Assembly (NCBI GenBank): GCA_024704765.1 | Contig: JAKMXF010000310.1 | Location: forward strand, 186,001 to 250,000 | Reading direction: 5' to 3' | DNA from: Oopsacas minuta | Lineage: Eukaryota > Porifera > Hexactinellida > Lyssacinosida > Leucopsacidae | Length of the DNA: 64,000 bases | Part shown: positions 24,941-35,338 of the stretch, one piece after another | Layout: the number at the start of each line of letters is the position of its first letter | Numbering within the stretch: position 1 is the first letter of the stretch | Made by a program: the position numbers and the translations under genes | The notes under the pieces: model-generated | What the model was told of the DNA's origin: nothing | What the model saw: only the letters and a program-made list of their open reading frames with translations | Databases searched by the model: none

Positions 24941-24985
24941 AGGGGGTAAAAATTTCATGCTATTTCCAGCAAAAAGCCCACTGTG
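24941..24985 (-). repeat. right terminal inverted repeat, RSS-like
   Basis: Read on the minus strand from 24985, the heptamer is CACAGTG, followed by GGCTTTTTGC (10 bp) and TGGAAATAG. CAGGG follows outside at 24986-24990. The terminal 15 bp match the left end except for one inserted A. Confidence 0.85.
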
Positions 24986-24990
24986 CAGGG

Positions 24991-27108
24991 TACTTGATTA
25001 CCCCCAGTATAACCATTGAAATCAAGTTTCTGAGACTATTATGATATTCGTTTACTATATATACAGAAAAACAACAATTAATCTACATATGAGAAACTTG
25101 AAATTCGGATTCAGAATACTTGGATGCACCATTGTAGCCGTTAAGAGTAAGTCTATACGTATATTTTGATATTTCAATTATTGTTTATTTTATATTTATA
25201 AAGACAACAAATAAATTTACATATGGTTAATACTCAAAAGTGTAAACATCAGATTCAGCATTTTCGATATAATTGTTAAATTTTATTGAATTCTGTTTAC
25301 TCTTTTGGTAAACACAATAAATACGGTACATAGTTATGCGACATCTCATAATTGAGAAATTTGAATTTGATACAACATTCCATAAATTCTTCCCTTGACA
25401 ACGGACAAAATAGCAATTTAATAATATAGATTATTGGTATGTATTGTGTATTACAATGCATGTGTATATGGTATCAAATTGATGTATAGAACATTATTGT
25501 GTGGAATTAGAGTATAAAACCACAGATTATGCACATTCATTCATTTTATTTACTGATAGCAAAACAACATTGCAAAAACAAAACAATTTGCAAATTACAA
25601 TATTAGGACATCTTAGATGGTTTGAATAAATTTATAAAAGAGATCACATTAACTTGGACATTTACTCAGTCTTCAAACATTGAATATTCAAAAATAGTTT
25701 ATATAAATTTGTGCATCTTCAAGTCCAAAAAATACATAGAAAAAGACGACGATAACATTTACCCAATTCAACGGAAAATCGAACAATTTTTACTCAAATA
25801 AGTAATTAGGTTATTTGTTTTTTCTTTATGAGGTTGAACAGAAAACTCTCACAGAAGTTTGATACGTCTATAATTAACACAATTTTGTCTCAGTAATCGC
25901 GAAAAGTTTTGATATACGAATACACATATCATAAATCTTAAACAATTAAAATACACAAACCATAAAAATATACATACCTTTCACAAAATATTCATACTTA
26001 CAAGCAATTAATATATACATATGATGGAGTAATGGTGTTAATGGCGCATAAACGTATAAACCATATGAAGGATGGCTATGAAAGTTGTTAAGTAAATCTG
26101 AATGGATTCCTCAAATCTGGGACCCCCCAAAAAATCGAATACATAAGTGCATTGCGTACACAATACACTTACATTATTTCCTTAGAAAAGTAGCTAGTAC
26201 ACCTAGTGGTCCATGAGCACAGACTAATATTCGAGTAAATATGGTATAAACAATTACGTAGGAGAATCAAAATCATGAATATTTAACATCCAATAAACAA
26301 GAGTTCCGCTTTAAACTCAAATTAGACATAATACAATATTATTCAGCTATATTGTATGTTATCTGCATTTTAATAATAGTAATGAATAATTAAGTTAAGA
26401 ATAACATATAATTCCCTATGACACTAGAGTTCCCCTACAGGAAACCTGCGTATGTCTCCTGAATTGCCTTACAAAAATCCTATACAACTAATTATCTCTG
26501 TCGTAAAGCCTAATGGGTAGAGGAAGTTTCGTATCTATTGCTTGGCTACCCCTTAATTTTGTTCAGGGGATCATTACTCGGTGTTAGAAAAAATTCATTA
26601 ATCTAAGTAGTAAGTACTCGAATCAATTGCCCAAAATGTGTCCTAATTTATATATATTTGACTGGCATCCCTAGTACATATTCTGTATACGATAATACAG
26701 TAACAAATCAACTCAATAATACTACATACTTGAGGAAATAGTCCATACTATAACTATAACTACTAGTGATAAATTGTAATAAGAAAAGAGCTGTTTATTC
26801 ACTCTATTAACTTATCATATTAAAAGCCATGATTAATTTAATTCAAATGCTATACATCATTGCATTTTGTCACAGCAGACCCAGACACTGAGGTAGGCCA
26901 TATTTTACACTACTATCTTAAGCATTACGACACTTTGCATCGTGGATATACCACAAAACTATTCTTGGTTGTTTCTTGTTTATTCGTGATCGTGGAACTC
27001 AACAATTCATATACGTTACAAAGTAATATAATGAATAGTCTCTAGCCTAGTAAAATAATACATCCTCTAATTTCAACAGGGAGGGAGATCATATTTACAA
27101 ATTAAAAA
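24991..27108. repeat. intergenic with inverted Helitron-like fragment
   Basis: No gene is supported. About 25090-25432 is an inverted, diverged copy of the Helitron-like repeat: GTAAACACAATAAATAC, ATAGTTATGCGAC and the end TTTAATAATATAGATT read as complements of the copy A start. The 3' tail module is absent. The remainder is AT-rich, and the right end should include the 3' untranslated region of the TRAF-like gene. Confidence 0.5.
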
Positions 27109-28710
27109 TCAGAATATTGGTAACTGCTCTACTGAAATCTGAAATATTACACTGTCCTCATTGCAATAAGTATTTTCTAATATTCTAGTATTTGAAATGA
27201 ATGCAGGAGATCCAAAGGCTTCATTTCTAAACTCAGAAGGCCTACGGAAGCTATTAGGAAATTTCTCCATATCTTCCATTGACACTTCATAACAGCAAAT
27301 TAAATTATCTTCATGGTTAATCTGATCCAGTAGGACAATAGTTAATTTGAATCTGAATGGCCATAGTAGTTGATCATCAAAATCTCCTTTCATTAAGTAA
27401 ATGAAGCAACCTACTCTCCCAGAATCATTACAGTCCCATCTGATATAGCCCTGGAATAAATACAGACCGATATAGAATGGATCACTAAATGTATTCTCTT
27501 TGTTTTGTATCTTATCATTAACTGACTGGATCCTCCATTCTACATTCGCTGCATATAGTGAGTGAGGAGATTCTGGTAATTCTGTATGTGTTAAATAGTC
27601 ACCATTCTGTTTTTCCAAATTGGATAATCTTTCCTTTGCTCTTTCCAATTCAGCACTCATTTTGTCAAAAGCTTTTAGTTTCGATTCTTTCATAACATTT
27701 TGTGTTTCTAACACTTTAACTCTCTCTTGCAAGTTGTCAAGCTTGGCAGTATATTGATTACAGGATATAATGTGCTCTTGTTTCATTTCTGCTAATTCTG
27801 TAATTTTCTTTTCATTCTCATTTTCTAAAAACCCTATCCTCTCGTATGCTTTGTTAAGTCTGTCTTGGATCTGAGTAATAGATAATTTAAAATCAGAGTG
27901 TACATATTTCCTCTCTTCAATATCCTTCTCTCTCTCCTCCATCTGCTCAGAAAGATGAGACTGTACTTTCTGTAGCGGACACTCATCTACCAAATGACCA
28001 AGGACATCTCTTCTCTTCACTTGTTTGGTTACTCCCTCCCCTTCTATTACACATCGGTTTGGACAAAGAACTAGGAAGTCATTACATACCTCCAGGTGAG
28101 GATTCATTTGACAAGCTTTCACTGATTTGCTACAGAATTCACAAATTTGTTCCCTCAAGGGACATGAGTCTCTCTTGTGTGCTGACAACAGTCTTCTCTC
28201 TAGTTTAAGTACTTTCCCTTCCCTCTCTCCTTCTAGAGAGGCACATCCTAGAGGACATAGCTCAGGAAGAAATTCACATTCTCCTAAGTGTAGTTCTACT
28301 TTACTTAATGAGTCAGTCCAATTACAGCCACTGTTCTTCAGAGGACAACAAATCTACAAATAAATAAATATTTGTAACACAAACAGATAACTACAAATAA
28401 ACTGCGTAGTTACCATTTTCTCGTTGACAATAATACGGTTCATTTCTACCGGTTGCCATGATATTCCTTCAGGAATGCAGACTCCACATCTAAATTTCTC
28501 TTGATAGAAACATGCATTTCTTAACAGACCATTACAACAGCTACATAACAATAACTTCTCCTCTACTTTACTTGATAGCTTTTCTAGTAACAAATCTACT
28601 CTCCAGCCTCTATAGCTCCCATCCTCACCCCTCATAAACACTAGGTCTTCTTTTCCCTCAAACTCGGGTAATATTTTAGTCTCTGCTGACATCTTATATA
28701 CTGTAAACAT
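27109..28710 (-). CDS. TRAF-like adaptor: degenerate RING, TRAF zinc fingers, coiled coil, MATH domain
   Basis: There are two exons: 28692 (or 28710)-28414 and 28353-27109. The join is phase 0 with a GTAACT donor and a TTTGTAG acceptor, giving 507 residues (513 from the upstream ATG at 28710). Around residues 40-90, CSCCNGLLRNAC...FRCGVC is a shortened RING-like finger. Cys/His pairs with TRAF-finger spacing follow (CCPLKNSGCNW...HLGEC, CEFCSKSVKACQMNPHLEVC, CPNRC...HLVDECPL), then about 130 residues of coiled coil. The C-terminus (about 370-507) is a MATH/TRAF-C domain, marked by FYIGLYLFQGYIRWD, VYLMKGDFDDQLLWPF-like wording and KLTIVLLDQ. Family members bind receptor tails as trimers and relay NF-kB or JNK signals in the cytoplasm. 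The degenerate RING leaves E3 activity doubtful. Which ATG is used is not resolved. Confidence 0.9.
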
Positions 28711-29278
28711 AGCATAATAACGTTATAGAATCCCTACTTTGATAAGCTAGTGCTTGGGACATGTCGACCAGGGCCGGGATAGCTAGGACAAAGAGAAGGG
28801 GTGTACATTCATCCCAAGTGACCAGCAGGATTGCATCAATAACTTGTATTACGATATTAGCAATTTCGAACTATATTCGTCTTAAGATAGACTCCGCTCG
28901 GCTCAAGGAGCCAGAAACAGAACCATACAAAGTATCATTTTACTCCTGTTAATCGGGTCAAAATAGCCTGGCCTGATGTGACCCTATTTATTAACAAATA
29001 ACAACAATTTTGAAATTAAGAAAGTCCAATGTTAGCGTAACATAATAAGTTAATAACTGAGCCAGATAATATGTTACATATGTATACTTACATGCAAATC
29101 CTGTGTTGACATCTAGAATTACATAATGTATATGTACTAATTATAGAAATAATAGGATCACCTGTATAAGATTGTAAAACTTGCTTCATTTTACAAACGT
29201 ATACGTATATCAAACGTATACGTATATCAAATTAGAATAAATACAAGTATACATCGATTTCAGAGTAAAGTCAAATAA
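28711..29278. promoter_or_regulatory. divergent intergenic region with palindromic tandem repeat
   Basis: This lies between two divergently transcribed genes and so should contain both promoters. A 17-bp unit, AAACGTATACGTATATC, is repeated twice exactly at 29195-29228, about 50 bp before the vWA gene ATG; its core CGTATACG is palindromic. Whether this is a binding site is inference. At 28769 CAGGGCCGGGATAGC is a hAT-terminus-like fragment. Confidence 0.4.
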
Positions 29279-30901
29279 ATGGCAGTAGTAGAGAAACCAA
29301 TCGAAAATAAGATAAAACTTATAGCAACGAATGAATACCAGGAGTATGATCCTAGCAAGGAAGTATCATGCTGGGTAGACATTAAGCTTGAAGCTCCTAT
29401 CTTTGAGGAAGAGGACAATAAGCGAGCTGCCGTAGATCTGGTAGCAGTCATTGATCGTAGCGGATCCATGGGTGGAGGTAAACTGGATTTGGTAAAGAAA
29501 ACTCTCCACTTTGTGGTATCCCAATTAGCAGCTAGCGACAGAATCGCACTAATCGTATATGACGGCAATATAGATGAAATATTTCCTCTAACAAAGATAA
29601 CCTCAACCAACAAGTCACAAATTGAGAATAAGATTGATTCAGTTCAAACAGGTGGTAGCACTAACCTATGTGGAGGTTTGCTAAAAGGTATGCAGATGGT
29701 GATAGAGAGAGCAGGGGATAAAGCAGACGTAGCATCAGTCCTGCTTCTTACAGACGGACATGCTAATGCTGGAATCAGTAGCCAGGAAGGAATATTGAGA
29801 GCTATGAAAACACCTTATGATATGGGTATGATGCAGCAGCAGATGTCACCTGGGTTATTCTCTAACACTAACATAGCGATGCCACTATTTCCTCCACAAC
29901 AACCACAAATGCAACAACATATGGCTTCACCTCAACAACTCCAGCAGGCTCCACCTCAACAATTCCAGCAGGCTCCACCTCAACAACTCCAGCAGGCTTT
30001 CCCAGCTCCCCCTCCTCCCGCAATTATAGGAGGAGCCTCTCCCCTTGAACCAGCTGATAAGAAGCACCCAGGAGATTTTGAAGGTACTGTGTACACATTC
30101 GGGTTCGGGAATGATCACAATGCTAGTCTCCTAGAGGAGATCAGTAATCAAGGAAATGGTGCCTATTACTATATTGACTCACAAGAAAAAGTTCCAGAAT
30201 CATTCGCTTCCTGTCTGGGAGGTCTCCTCTCTACTGTAGGACAGAACATTACTATGACTGTAGAGATATCGAATGGGTGTGTAGTAAAGGAGTTTACAGC
30301 AAAGAATAAGCCGAAATATAACGAGGGTAGGACACGAGCAGAAGTAGCACTAGGAGACTTACAGTCAGAAGAAACTAGAGATGTTTTGATGGAACTTAAA
30401 CTGCCTGTATCACCTGCAGGAGACGTTAAGTACTGTTCAGTAGCACTGGCATACTTTAACGTCATCACTGCTGTAATGGAAACTATTAAGCTAGACTTAA
30501 CAGTAGCAAGAACTAATACTGGAAAGCCATGTGTTAGCAATCCTACTATAGACAAGGAGAGGAATAGGATTAATATAACGAATGCTATTAAGGAGGCCAG
30601 AGAGAATGCTAGTGCAGGACAATTTAAGAAAGGACGTGATATTCTGTCTGCATGTGAGAAACAAGTAAAATCTTCGGCTACTTCAGAAGACCCTCTGTGC
30701 AAGGCTATGCTAATCGATCTAGCAGACTGCCTCAGAGGCATGGAGGATGAGCAGAGCTACGCAGGGTATGGAGGCAAGAGGATGGCTAACATGGCACAGA
30801 ACTATTGTAACCAGCGAGCTAATTTTGTTCCTGATGCTATGCAGTCTCAGAATGTCATGTATCAGACTAAAGCTAAATCTGCTATGATGAAGAAATTTTA
30901 G
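29279..30901 (+). CDS. von Willebrand factor A-domain protein
   Basis: This is a single exon of 540 residues, with no signal peptide or membrane segment, so probably cytosolic. The vWA domain spans about 50-285. Its MIDAS metal site is DRSGS (about 59-63), a later Thr lies in TGGSTNL, and an Asp lies in LLLTDGHANAG, so metal binding looks intact. A Q/P-rich insert interrupts the domain after the LLTDG strand (about 180-240), with three 8-residue repeats of the PPQQLQQA type encoded by 24-bp tandem units at about 29928-29999. The rest of the vWA fold resumes at GTVYTFGFGNDHN. The C-terminal half (about 300-540) resembles the beta-sandwich and helical tail found after vWA in soluble vWA proteins of protists and plants. 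The partner is unknown. The ATG at 29279 is the first in frame. Confidence 0.8.
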   Translation: MAVVEKPIENKIKLIATNEYQEYDPSKEVSCWVDIKLEAPIFEEEDNKRAAVDLVAVIDRSGSMGGGKLDLVKKTLHFVVSQLAASDRIALIVYDGNIDEIFPLTKITSTNKSQIENKIDSVQTGGSTNLCGGLLKGMQMVIERAGDKADVASVLLLTDGHANAGISSQEGILRAMKTPYDMGMMQQQMSPGLFSNTNIAMPLFPPQQPQMQQHMASPQQLQQAPPQQFQQAPPQQLQQAFPAPPPPAIIGGASPLEPADKKHPGDFEGTVYTFGFGNDHNASLLEEISNQGNGAYYYIDSQEKVPESFASCLGGLLSTVGQNITMTVEISNGCVVKEFTAKNKPKYNEGRTRAEVALGDLQSEETRDVLMELKLPVSPAGDVKYCSVALAYFNVITAVMETIKLDLTVARTNTGKPCVSNPTIDKERNRINITNAIKEARENASAGQFKKGRDILSACEKQVKSSATSEDPLCKAMLIDLADCLRGMEDEQSYAGYGGKRMANMAQNYCNQRANFVPDAMQSQNVMYQTKAKSAMMKKF

Positions 30902-31606
30902 TTTGTAGTAATAACATTAGATAACCCTTGTGCATGTTCAGTGCTAGATTACATTAACAATAGTAGATTAGTATATTTATTTGCACTAAAGTGATATAAC
31001 TTGTATAGTTTATAGTTATGGTAAATATCTATTGAGTTATTTGAGTATGTATAATAATCGCAATGAAGTATAGAGTTAATTAAGCGATTGCTTGAATAGT
31101 AGGGAGCAGGGCAGAAATATTATTCCGAGTCATAATTGTCATCACAAGTTCGCACACAAAATGCATACGTAGATTTCCTAGTAACAAAGCTGATCAAAAC
31201 ATGTAATATACTACAGAGTATACTATATAATTATCATGCAGCAGGCCTTAGTTATGAAATAAATTACATTAAAATTTAGCTGTGTGATCATGTAACTTCT
31301 CAAATAATTGGCACCTGCATAAACCGACACTAGTTGGGACATGCCATTTTGATGGTTTAGAAAATTGTCGGATTATGTAGGAGAAATTGTATAGACGGAA
31401 GCTATTTCAGATCATAAACACTGTCGGATTAACCAAAATGTTAATAATCCATGAATATAATTAGCAGTTAATTATTATAAAGTTACACTCCAGTAAAATA
31501 GATAAACAGCAATAATGTGAAGTAAGCTGGTGGTGGAAATAATTGAAGTGAGTGATTAGGATTAATCAGCAACAGAATGCATGGTAGAGCTCAAGGTCAG
31601 CATTTA
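30902..31606. other. intergenic between convergent genes, with a MITE copy
   Basis: Two convergent 3' ends face each other here. About 31311-31440 is a copy of the MITE at 53962-54119, sharing GCATAAACCGACACTAGTTG, ATTGTCGGATT and GGAAGCTATTTCA. Its right end is less well preserved. Nothing else is identified. Confidence 0.5.
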
Positions 31607-33015
31607 TTACATCACACAACTGTCATTGTTACATGGAGATGTCTCTAGGTCCATTATTGACACGTAATTAGAATTAGAATTGAAATGAGATATAAATTCA
31701 TTGTATAATGATGTTAGACTGTCAGATACCCATTCAAATGTTGTCTGTTGTATTTGTGTAGAATCGAGAAGTGTCCTTGAGTTATGAGTAGAGGAGAGGG
31801 AGTGTTTAATATTCAGCTGGTAGAGAGAAGTATCACCTAACTGTCCAAACCCAGTAAACCAAGTACCGCATACAAGACCGAAGCAAAGAACGAATACCAT
31901 GAGACAAGCTCCAGTCTGTAAATTATCAGATCTAGAACCTTTTGCGAGTTTTGATTCCCGTCTGAATTTCTTGACCTCTGTCTCTAAAGCTTGTTTTTCT
32001 CTCTCTATCCGGTTCATCCTTTCCTCAAGAGAACTCACTTGCTTCTCAAAATCTGCTACTTTCGTTTCTAGCTCACTCACGTATTCCTTCTTCCTTCGTC
32101 GATTCTCCATAGCAGCTTGTTTGTTCTTTAGCTTACGTCTCACATCCTTAAGAGCATTCTGCTCGATCTTTGTGAGGGGGAGGGTGGTGGGGATAGGTAG
32201 TCCTGCTGTGTGTAGAGCTTCAATCTCTTCCTCCGTCAATTTTACTTGAGACTTAGAGAACTTATCTATCATCCCGTCAATAACACGAGTCACACTAGTC
32301 ACTACTCCAGGACTCTTCTGTTTGTTATTGTTCAATGTAGGATCCTATAATATAACAATAATACATTATTACTTATGTATTGAACAAAAACAATGTTACT
32401 TACATACGGAGGAGATGAAATATTCTCAGAAGACATGCTCTCATATCCATGATCGGAATTGATCTGAGATGTATTATCTCTCTGTCCACGAGTACGTTTC
32501 CTCTGAACTACAGGAGGGCTTGGATCCTCTTGATAAGTGTGGGTATACTTTCTACGTTCGTTCCCTATTTTCGTTGTTGGGCTATCTGTCAGTGAAGCAG
32601 GGGAATCATCAGGACTAAAGACTGGAGAACTGGCCTGACTAGATTGTGTGATGGAAGATTCAACTGTGCTGGAAGGTTGAGTATCTTGTAGAGGATATTC
32701 TGGGAAAGTGAATGGTTGGTAGTTCAGATCTGTTTCTGGATAAACAGGATCCTCAAACTGCTTCCAGAGTAGGTCTCCTTCCTGACTGAATGAAAAAGGA
32801 TCTGAATTGAACTGATAACAATCTTGACTTGGATAATACTGACTATCCTGATATTCTTCTGAGTTATAAGATTCAAATGCCTCCATCCAGTTTAGCATGT
32901 AATCTGCATCTCTCACTCCATCCCCACATGTTGTATTGAGAGCTGAGGGGAGGGGATGGAGGAACATATCAGCTGTAATTTGATCTGATTCATAAGAGTA
33001 TATTTCTCCAGACAT
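31607..33015 (-). CDS. CREB3L: CREB3-like (OASIS-type) ER membrane-anchored bZIP factor
   Basis: There are two exons, 33015-32404 and 32344-31607. The join is phase 0 with a GTAAGT donor and TTATAG acceptor, giving 449 residues. Residues 1-200 form an acidic/S-P-rich activation region. At 268-295 is the basic region NALKDVRRKLKNKQAAMENR followed by RRKKEYVSELE, the CREB3-subfamily pattern (RRK.KNK..A..SRR.KKEY) with Ser replaced by Asn. A leucine zipper runs to about 330. A single hydrophobic helix at about 349-367 would anchor it in the ER. Just luminal to it, RTLL (about 394-397) fits the site-1 protease RxxL consensus. Known relatives are released by S1P/S2P cleavage in the Golgi during ER or secretory stress and then act in the nucleus. 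Which CREB3L paralogue it matches is not determined. Confidence 0.92.
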
Positions 33016-33331
33016 TGTATAGTAATCCTCTTGTTAAAAACTGAATAGAAAATCCAATATATATATTCAACAAAATCAAACTCAATCCTGTTCTTAAAAT
33101 AATTATATATTGCAAAGTTGTCGATTATAAATATGGAAGTAATAATAAGCAATTTAGGTTCAGAGCAAACCACTCAACGTAGCGCATATGAAGTCATAAC
33201 GTAATCTAAATTTAGCTGAGTTTAGTGTGATCAAATTGTCTAATAAACTATAGTATTAATTAATAATAATTAGTACAACGGATACTATATAAATAGAATT
33301 ATTAGGTTACTAATTTTAGAATATTTATCAG

Positions 33332-34348
33332 TTATGTTTTGTGAATTATCCCCAGTATGTTTCTATCTGTCTTCACAAAGCAATCTACACTACATACTGC
33401 TGTACTAAGTGGTAGGTTTGAAATCGAAGAGGTAGGAGAGATTTTCTTAGATTTAACAAAACGCACACATTCTATAAACGTGAAGTAGAAATGTTTGTTA
33501 CAAATAGAACACATCTCAGCATAAAGCAGTGCATCAGTGATACTCTTATCTAGTGTAGAATGTATATCAGGAGTGAGAAGGTGTTTTGAGTCGTTATGAT
33601 TGAGTATAGCTCTTAGACTCAGCTCTTTCAGTAGCAGTACCTCTTTGACTGGTATCCCATCAACAGGTCTCTCCTGTAGCAGACTATTCTGCTCTATATA
33701 CAACTCTCTGAGACGTTTGCACTTAGAGAGTTGCGAAGGAAGGAGCATCATATTATTGATAGACAGATCTAATACAGTTAAGCTAGTACAGAAGCCTATA
33801 GTATAAGGTAGATTCACAAGTTTGTTACGATACATTATTAGTTTCTGAAGTGACTTCAGCTCTCCCAGTTCGTAAGGAAGAGACCGCAAATAGTTATCTG
33901 CCAAGTTCAGTTCTTTCAGGTTTCTCAGCTTACCGATGGTACGTGGTAAGGCCTGTAGTCTGTTTCTATGTAAACTCAGATGTGTAATACTATGTAGCTC
34001 CCCAATACTATCAGGTAGATATTCTATTTTGTTATCATTTAAGTTCAGTAAAGTGAGGGAGGTGAGGGTGTGAATAGAGACTGGTAATATAGTGATGTTA
34101 TTATTGAATAGATGCAATGTTTTTAATTGAGATAGTGTTGTCAGCACGTATGGAAATGTAGAGAAGGAGTTTGATCCTAAGTTTATGTGTTCCAGATGAG
34201 TGAGTAGATCAATATGATCAGGTAGGAAAGAGATCTGGTTGCCTCTAGCAGAGATGAGTCGCAGTTGATTAAAAATAGATAAATCTGGTAATTCTGATAT
34301 ACCACGACAGTCTAAAGTTAGTGAGGGTCTGTTTGGTTTTCTGAGCAT
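33332..34348 (-). CDS. LRRC58: leucine-rich repeat protein, LRRC58-like
   Basis: This single exon encodes 338 residues. About nine to ten 23-residue LRRs of the LxxLPxxIGxLxxLxxLxLxxN type run from about residue 17 to 225, without signal peptide or membrane segment. The C-terminus is diagnostic: after LKELSLRAIL comes CSICNKHFYF (about 284-293), a basic VRFVKSK stretch and LPLSTAVCSVDC (about 313-324). This matches the CPxxxCxGxYFDxxVRxIKFVDFCGKYRLPLxxxLCSxxC tail of LRRC58. The Cys pairs probably bind zinc. Vertebrate LRRC58 has been linked to substrate recognition by E3 ligases, but I cannot confirm that role here. The LRR assignment is certain; orthology is likely rather than proved. Confidence 0.82.
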   Translation of the reverse strand: MLRKPNRPSLTLDCRGISELPDLSIFNQLRLISARGNQISFLPDHIDLLTHLEHINLGSNSFSTFPYVLTTLSQLKTLHLFNNNITILPVSIHTLTSLTLLNLNDNKIEYLPDSIGELHSITHLSLHRNRLQALPRTIGKLRNLKELNLADNYLRSLPYELGELKSLQKLIMYRNKLVNLPYTIGFCTSLTVLDLSINNMMLLPSQLSKCKRLRELYIEQNSLLQERPVDGIPVKEVLLLKELSLRAILNHNDSKHLLTPDIHSTLDKSITDALLYAEMCSICNKHFYFTFIECVRFVKSKKISPTSSISNLPLSTAVCSVDCFVKTDRNILGIIHKT

Positions 34349-34664
34349 TAAATTACTACATAGCCATAATAAACTATTCTCTCTATATATAAATTGATGC
34401 TACGTACCTATTTCAGGAGTAATAAATATTAAGAAAGATATGATTATGCTGGTACACTACAAACAAAAGAATGTATATTGTTGTTAATCTGCTGGAATAA
34501 GTGTTAAAAGATCCCAAAAAGTTACAATTGATAATATATTACTGCTTTGAATAGAGCCGATCGATATCAATAAAAGAAAGTAGCAATGATATGCTCACCA
34601 GCACCACCGCTTTATAATAATACCCTGAGGGGATCATTAGTTAATTATTCACAAAACTTCTTGA

Positions 34665-34800
34665 TTAACCGATTACTGCCAGAAAATGTGTGATTTATGA
34701 CGTCAAAAAAGGTGCTAAAATCCGAATTGGCAAAACGAAGTGGTAAAATTTTAGCGTTGCTTTTCATTACGAATTTAACACTTCGGCCATAATCGGTTAA
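34665..34800. repeat. TTAACCGATTA MITE, copy 1
   Basis: This is a 136-bp element with terminal inverted repeats TTAACCGATTACTGCCAGAA (left) and, reading inward, TTAACCGATTATGGCCGAAG (right). The body contains TGACGTCA and TTTACCACTTCG. Related copies lie at 53464-53610 and, inverted and truncated inside a mariner, at about 48081-48190. TTAA at both outer ends could be the target duplication or part of the element. Confidence 0.75.
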
Positions 34801-35110
34801 TAATAAGGTTAGATCCTCCCGATTATTAAATTTGAAGAAAGGATAAACGTCTCAATCTTGTACTCAGAAAGTGCTATTTGTAGAATTATTTAATCAAAAA
34901 AGTAATAGCAATCATTTTTGACCAAAAAGGGATAAATCTGCATTATGACAGATCTTATGCCAAATATGACCCTTAAACGTAGCCATGTCAACAATTTATA
35001 GAAAATATGAAACTCTGAATTAATACTTTAGCTTTAGTTTTCACCCGACTATATCAATCCAAAAAGTAATACGTACATCTGTCAATAGCATCATATACGT
35101 ACTTAGTACG

Positions 35111-35338
35111 ATAATTATTTATTAAGCATAGTATACTATGTTTAATAAATAATTATCATTAACGGGCTCCTATGTCGAACAATAACAAGATGATCTTGTT
35201 GATAAAATCTAAAATTGCAATCTGTGCTGACAGCTTAGTCCATTAAATAGACTTGTTAATGACACTTTAAAATTTATTAACTAAGCTGTCAGCACAGATT
35301 GTAATTGTAGATTTTAATAACAAGATCATCTTGTTATT
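35111..35338. repeat. pair of large inverted repeats (fold-back structure)
   Basis: Palindrome 1 (35111-35156) pairs ATAATTATTTATTAA with TTAATAAATAATTAT around CATAGTATACTATG. Palindrome 2 has arms of about 57 bp at 35181-35237 and 35282-35338 with few mismatches. It includes TGCTGACAGCTTA, complementary to TAAGCTGTCAGCA, and each arm contains its own dyad AACAAGATGATCTTGTT. The intervening loop is about 44 bp. It may be a fold-back MITE, or would form a long hairpin RNA if transcribed. No target duplication was identified. Confidence 0.75.

Larger units (their letters stand above)
22016..24985 (-). mobile_element. RAG1/Transib-superfamily DNA transposon, complete ends
   Basis: The element spans 2,970 bp. 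Both termini read inward as CACAGTGGGC(A)TTTTT (left from 22016, right from 24985 on the minus strand). They are flanked by a perfect 5-bp duplication, CAGGG, at 22011-22015 and 24986-24990. A 5-bp GC-rich duplication and a CAC-type heptamer end are established hallmarks of Transib and RAG-like transposons, and CACAGTG is exactly the consensus heptamer of V(D)J signal sequences. A shared TGGAAATAG motif starts 10 bp after the heptamer on the right and 20 bp after it on the left. The only coding region is a minus-strand transposase in three blocks (24410-22321). There is no RAG2/Kelch-like reading frame, so it is Transib-like rather than a RAG1-RAG2 element. The intact target duplication suggests a fairly recent insertion. 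Confidence 0.9.

Noticed and set aside
22016-24985. A RAG2-like Kelch protein in the element
   Set aside because: All room inside the element outside the transposase is non-coding and no Kelch-like sequence is seen.
26860-27045. Small plus-strand open frame
   Set aside because: 61 codons with no domain, in a repeat-rich 3' region.
28769-28952. hAT terminus-like CAGGGCCGGGATAGC with a following open frame
   Set aside because: No second end and no transposase similarity in the frame; kept only as a note.
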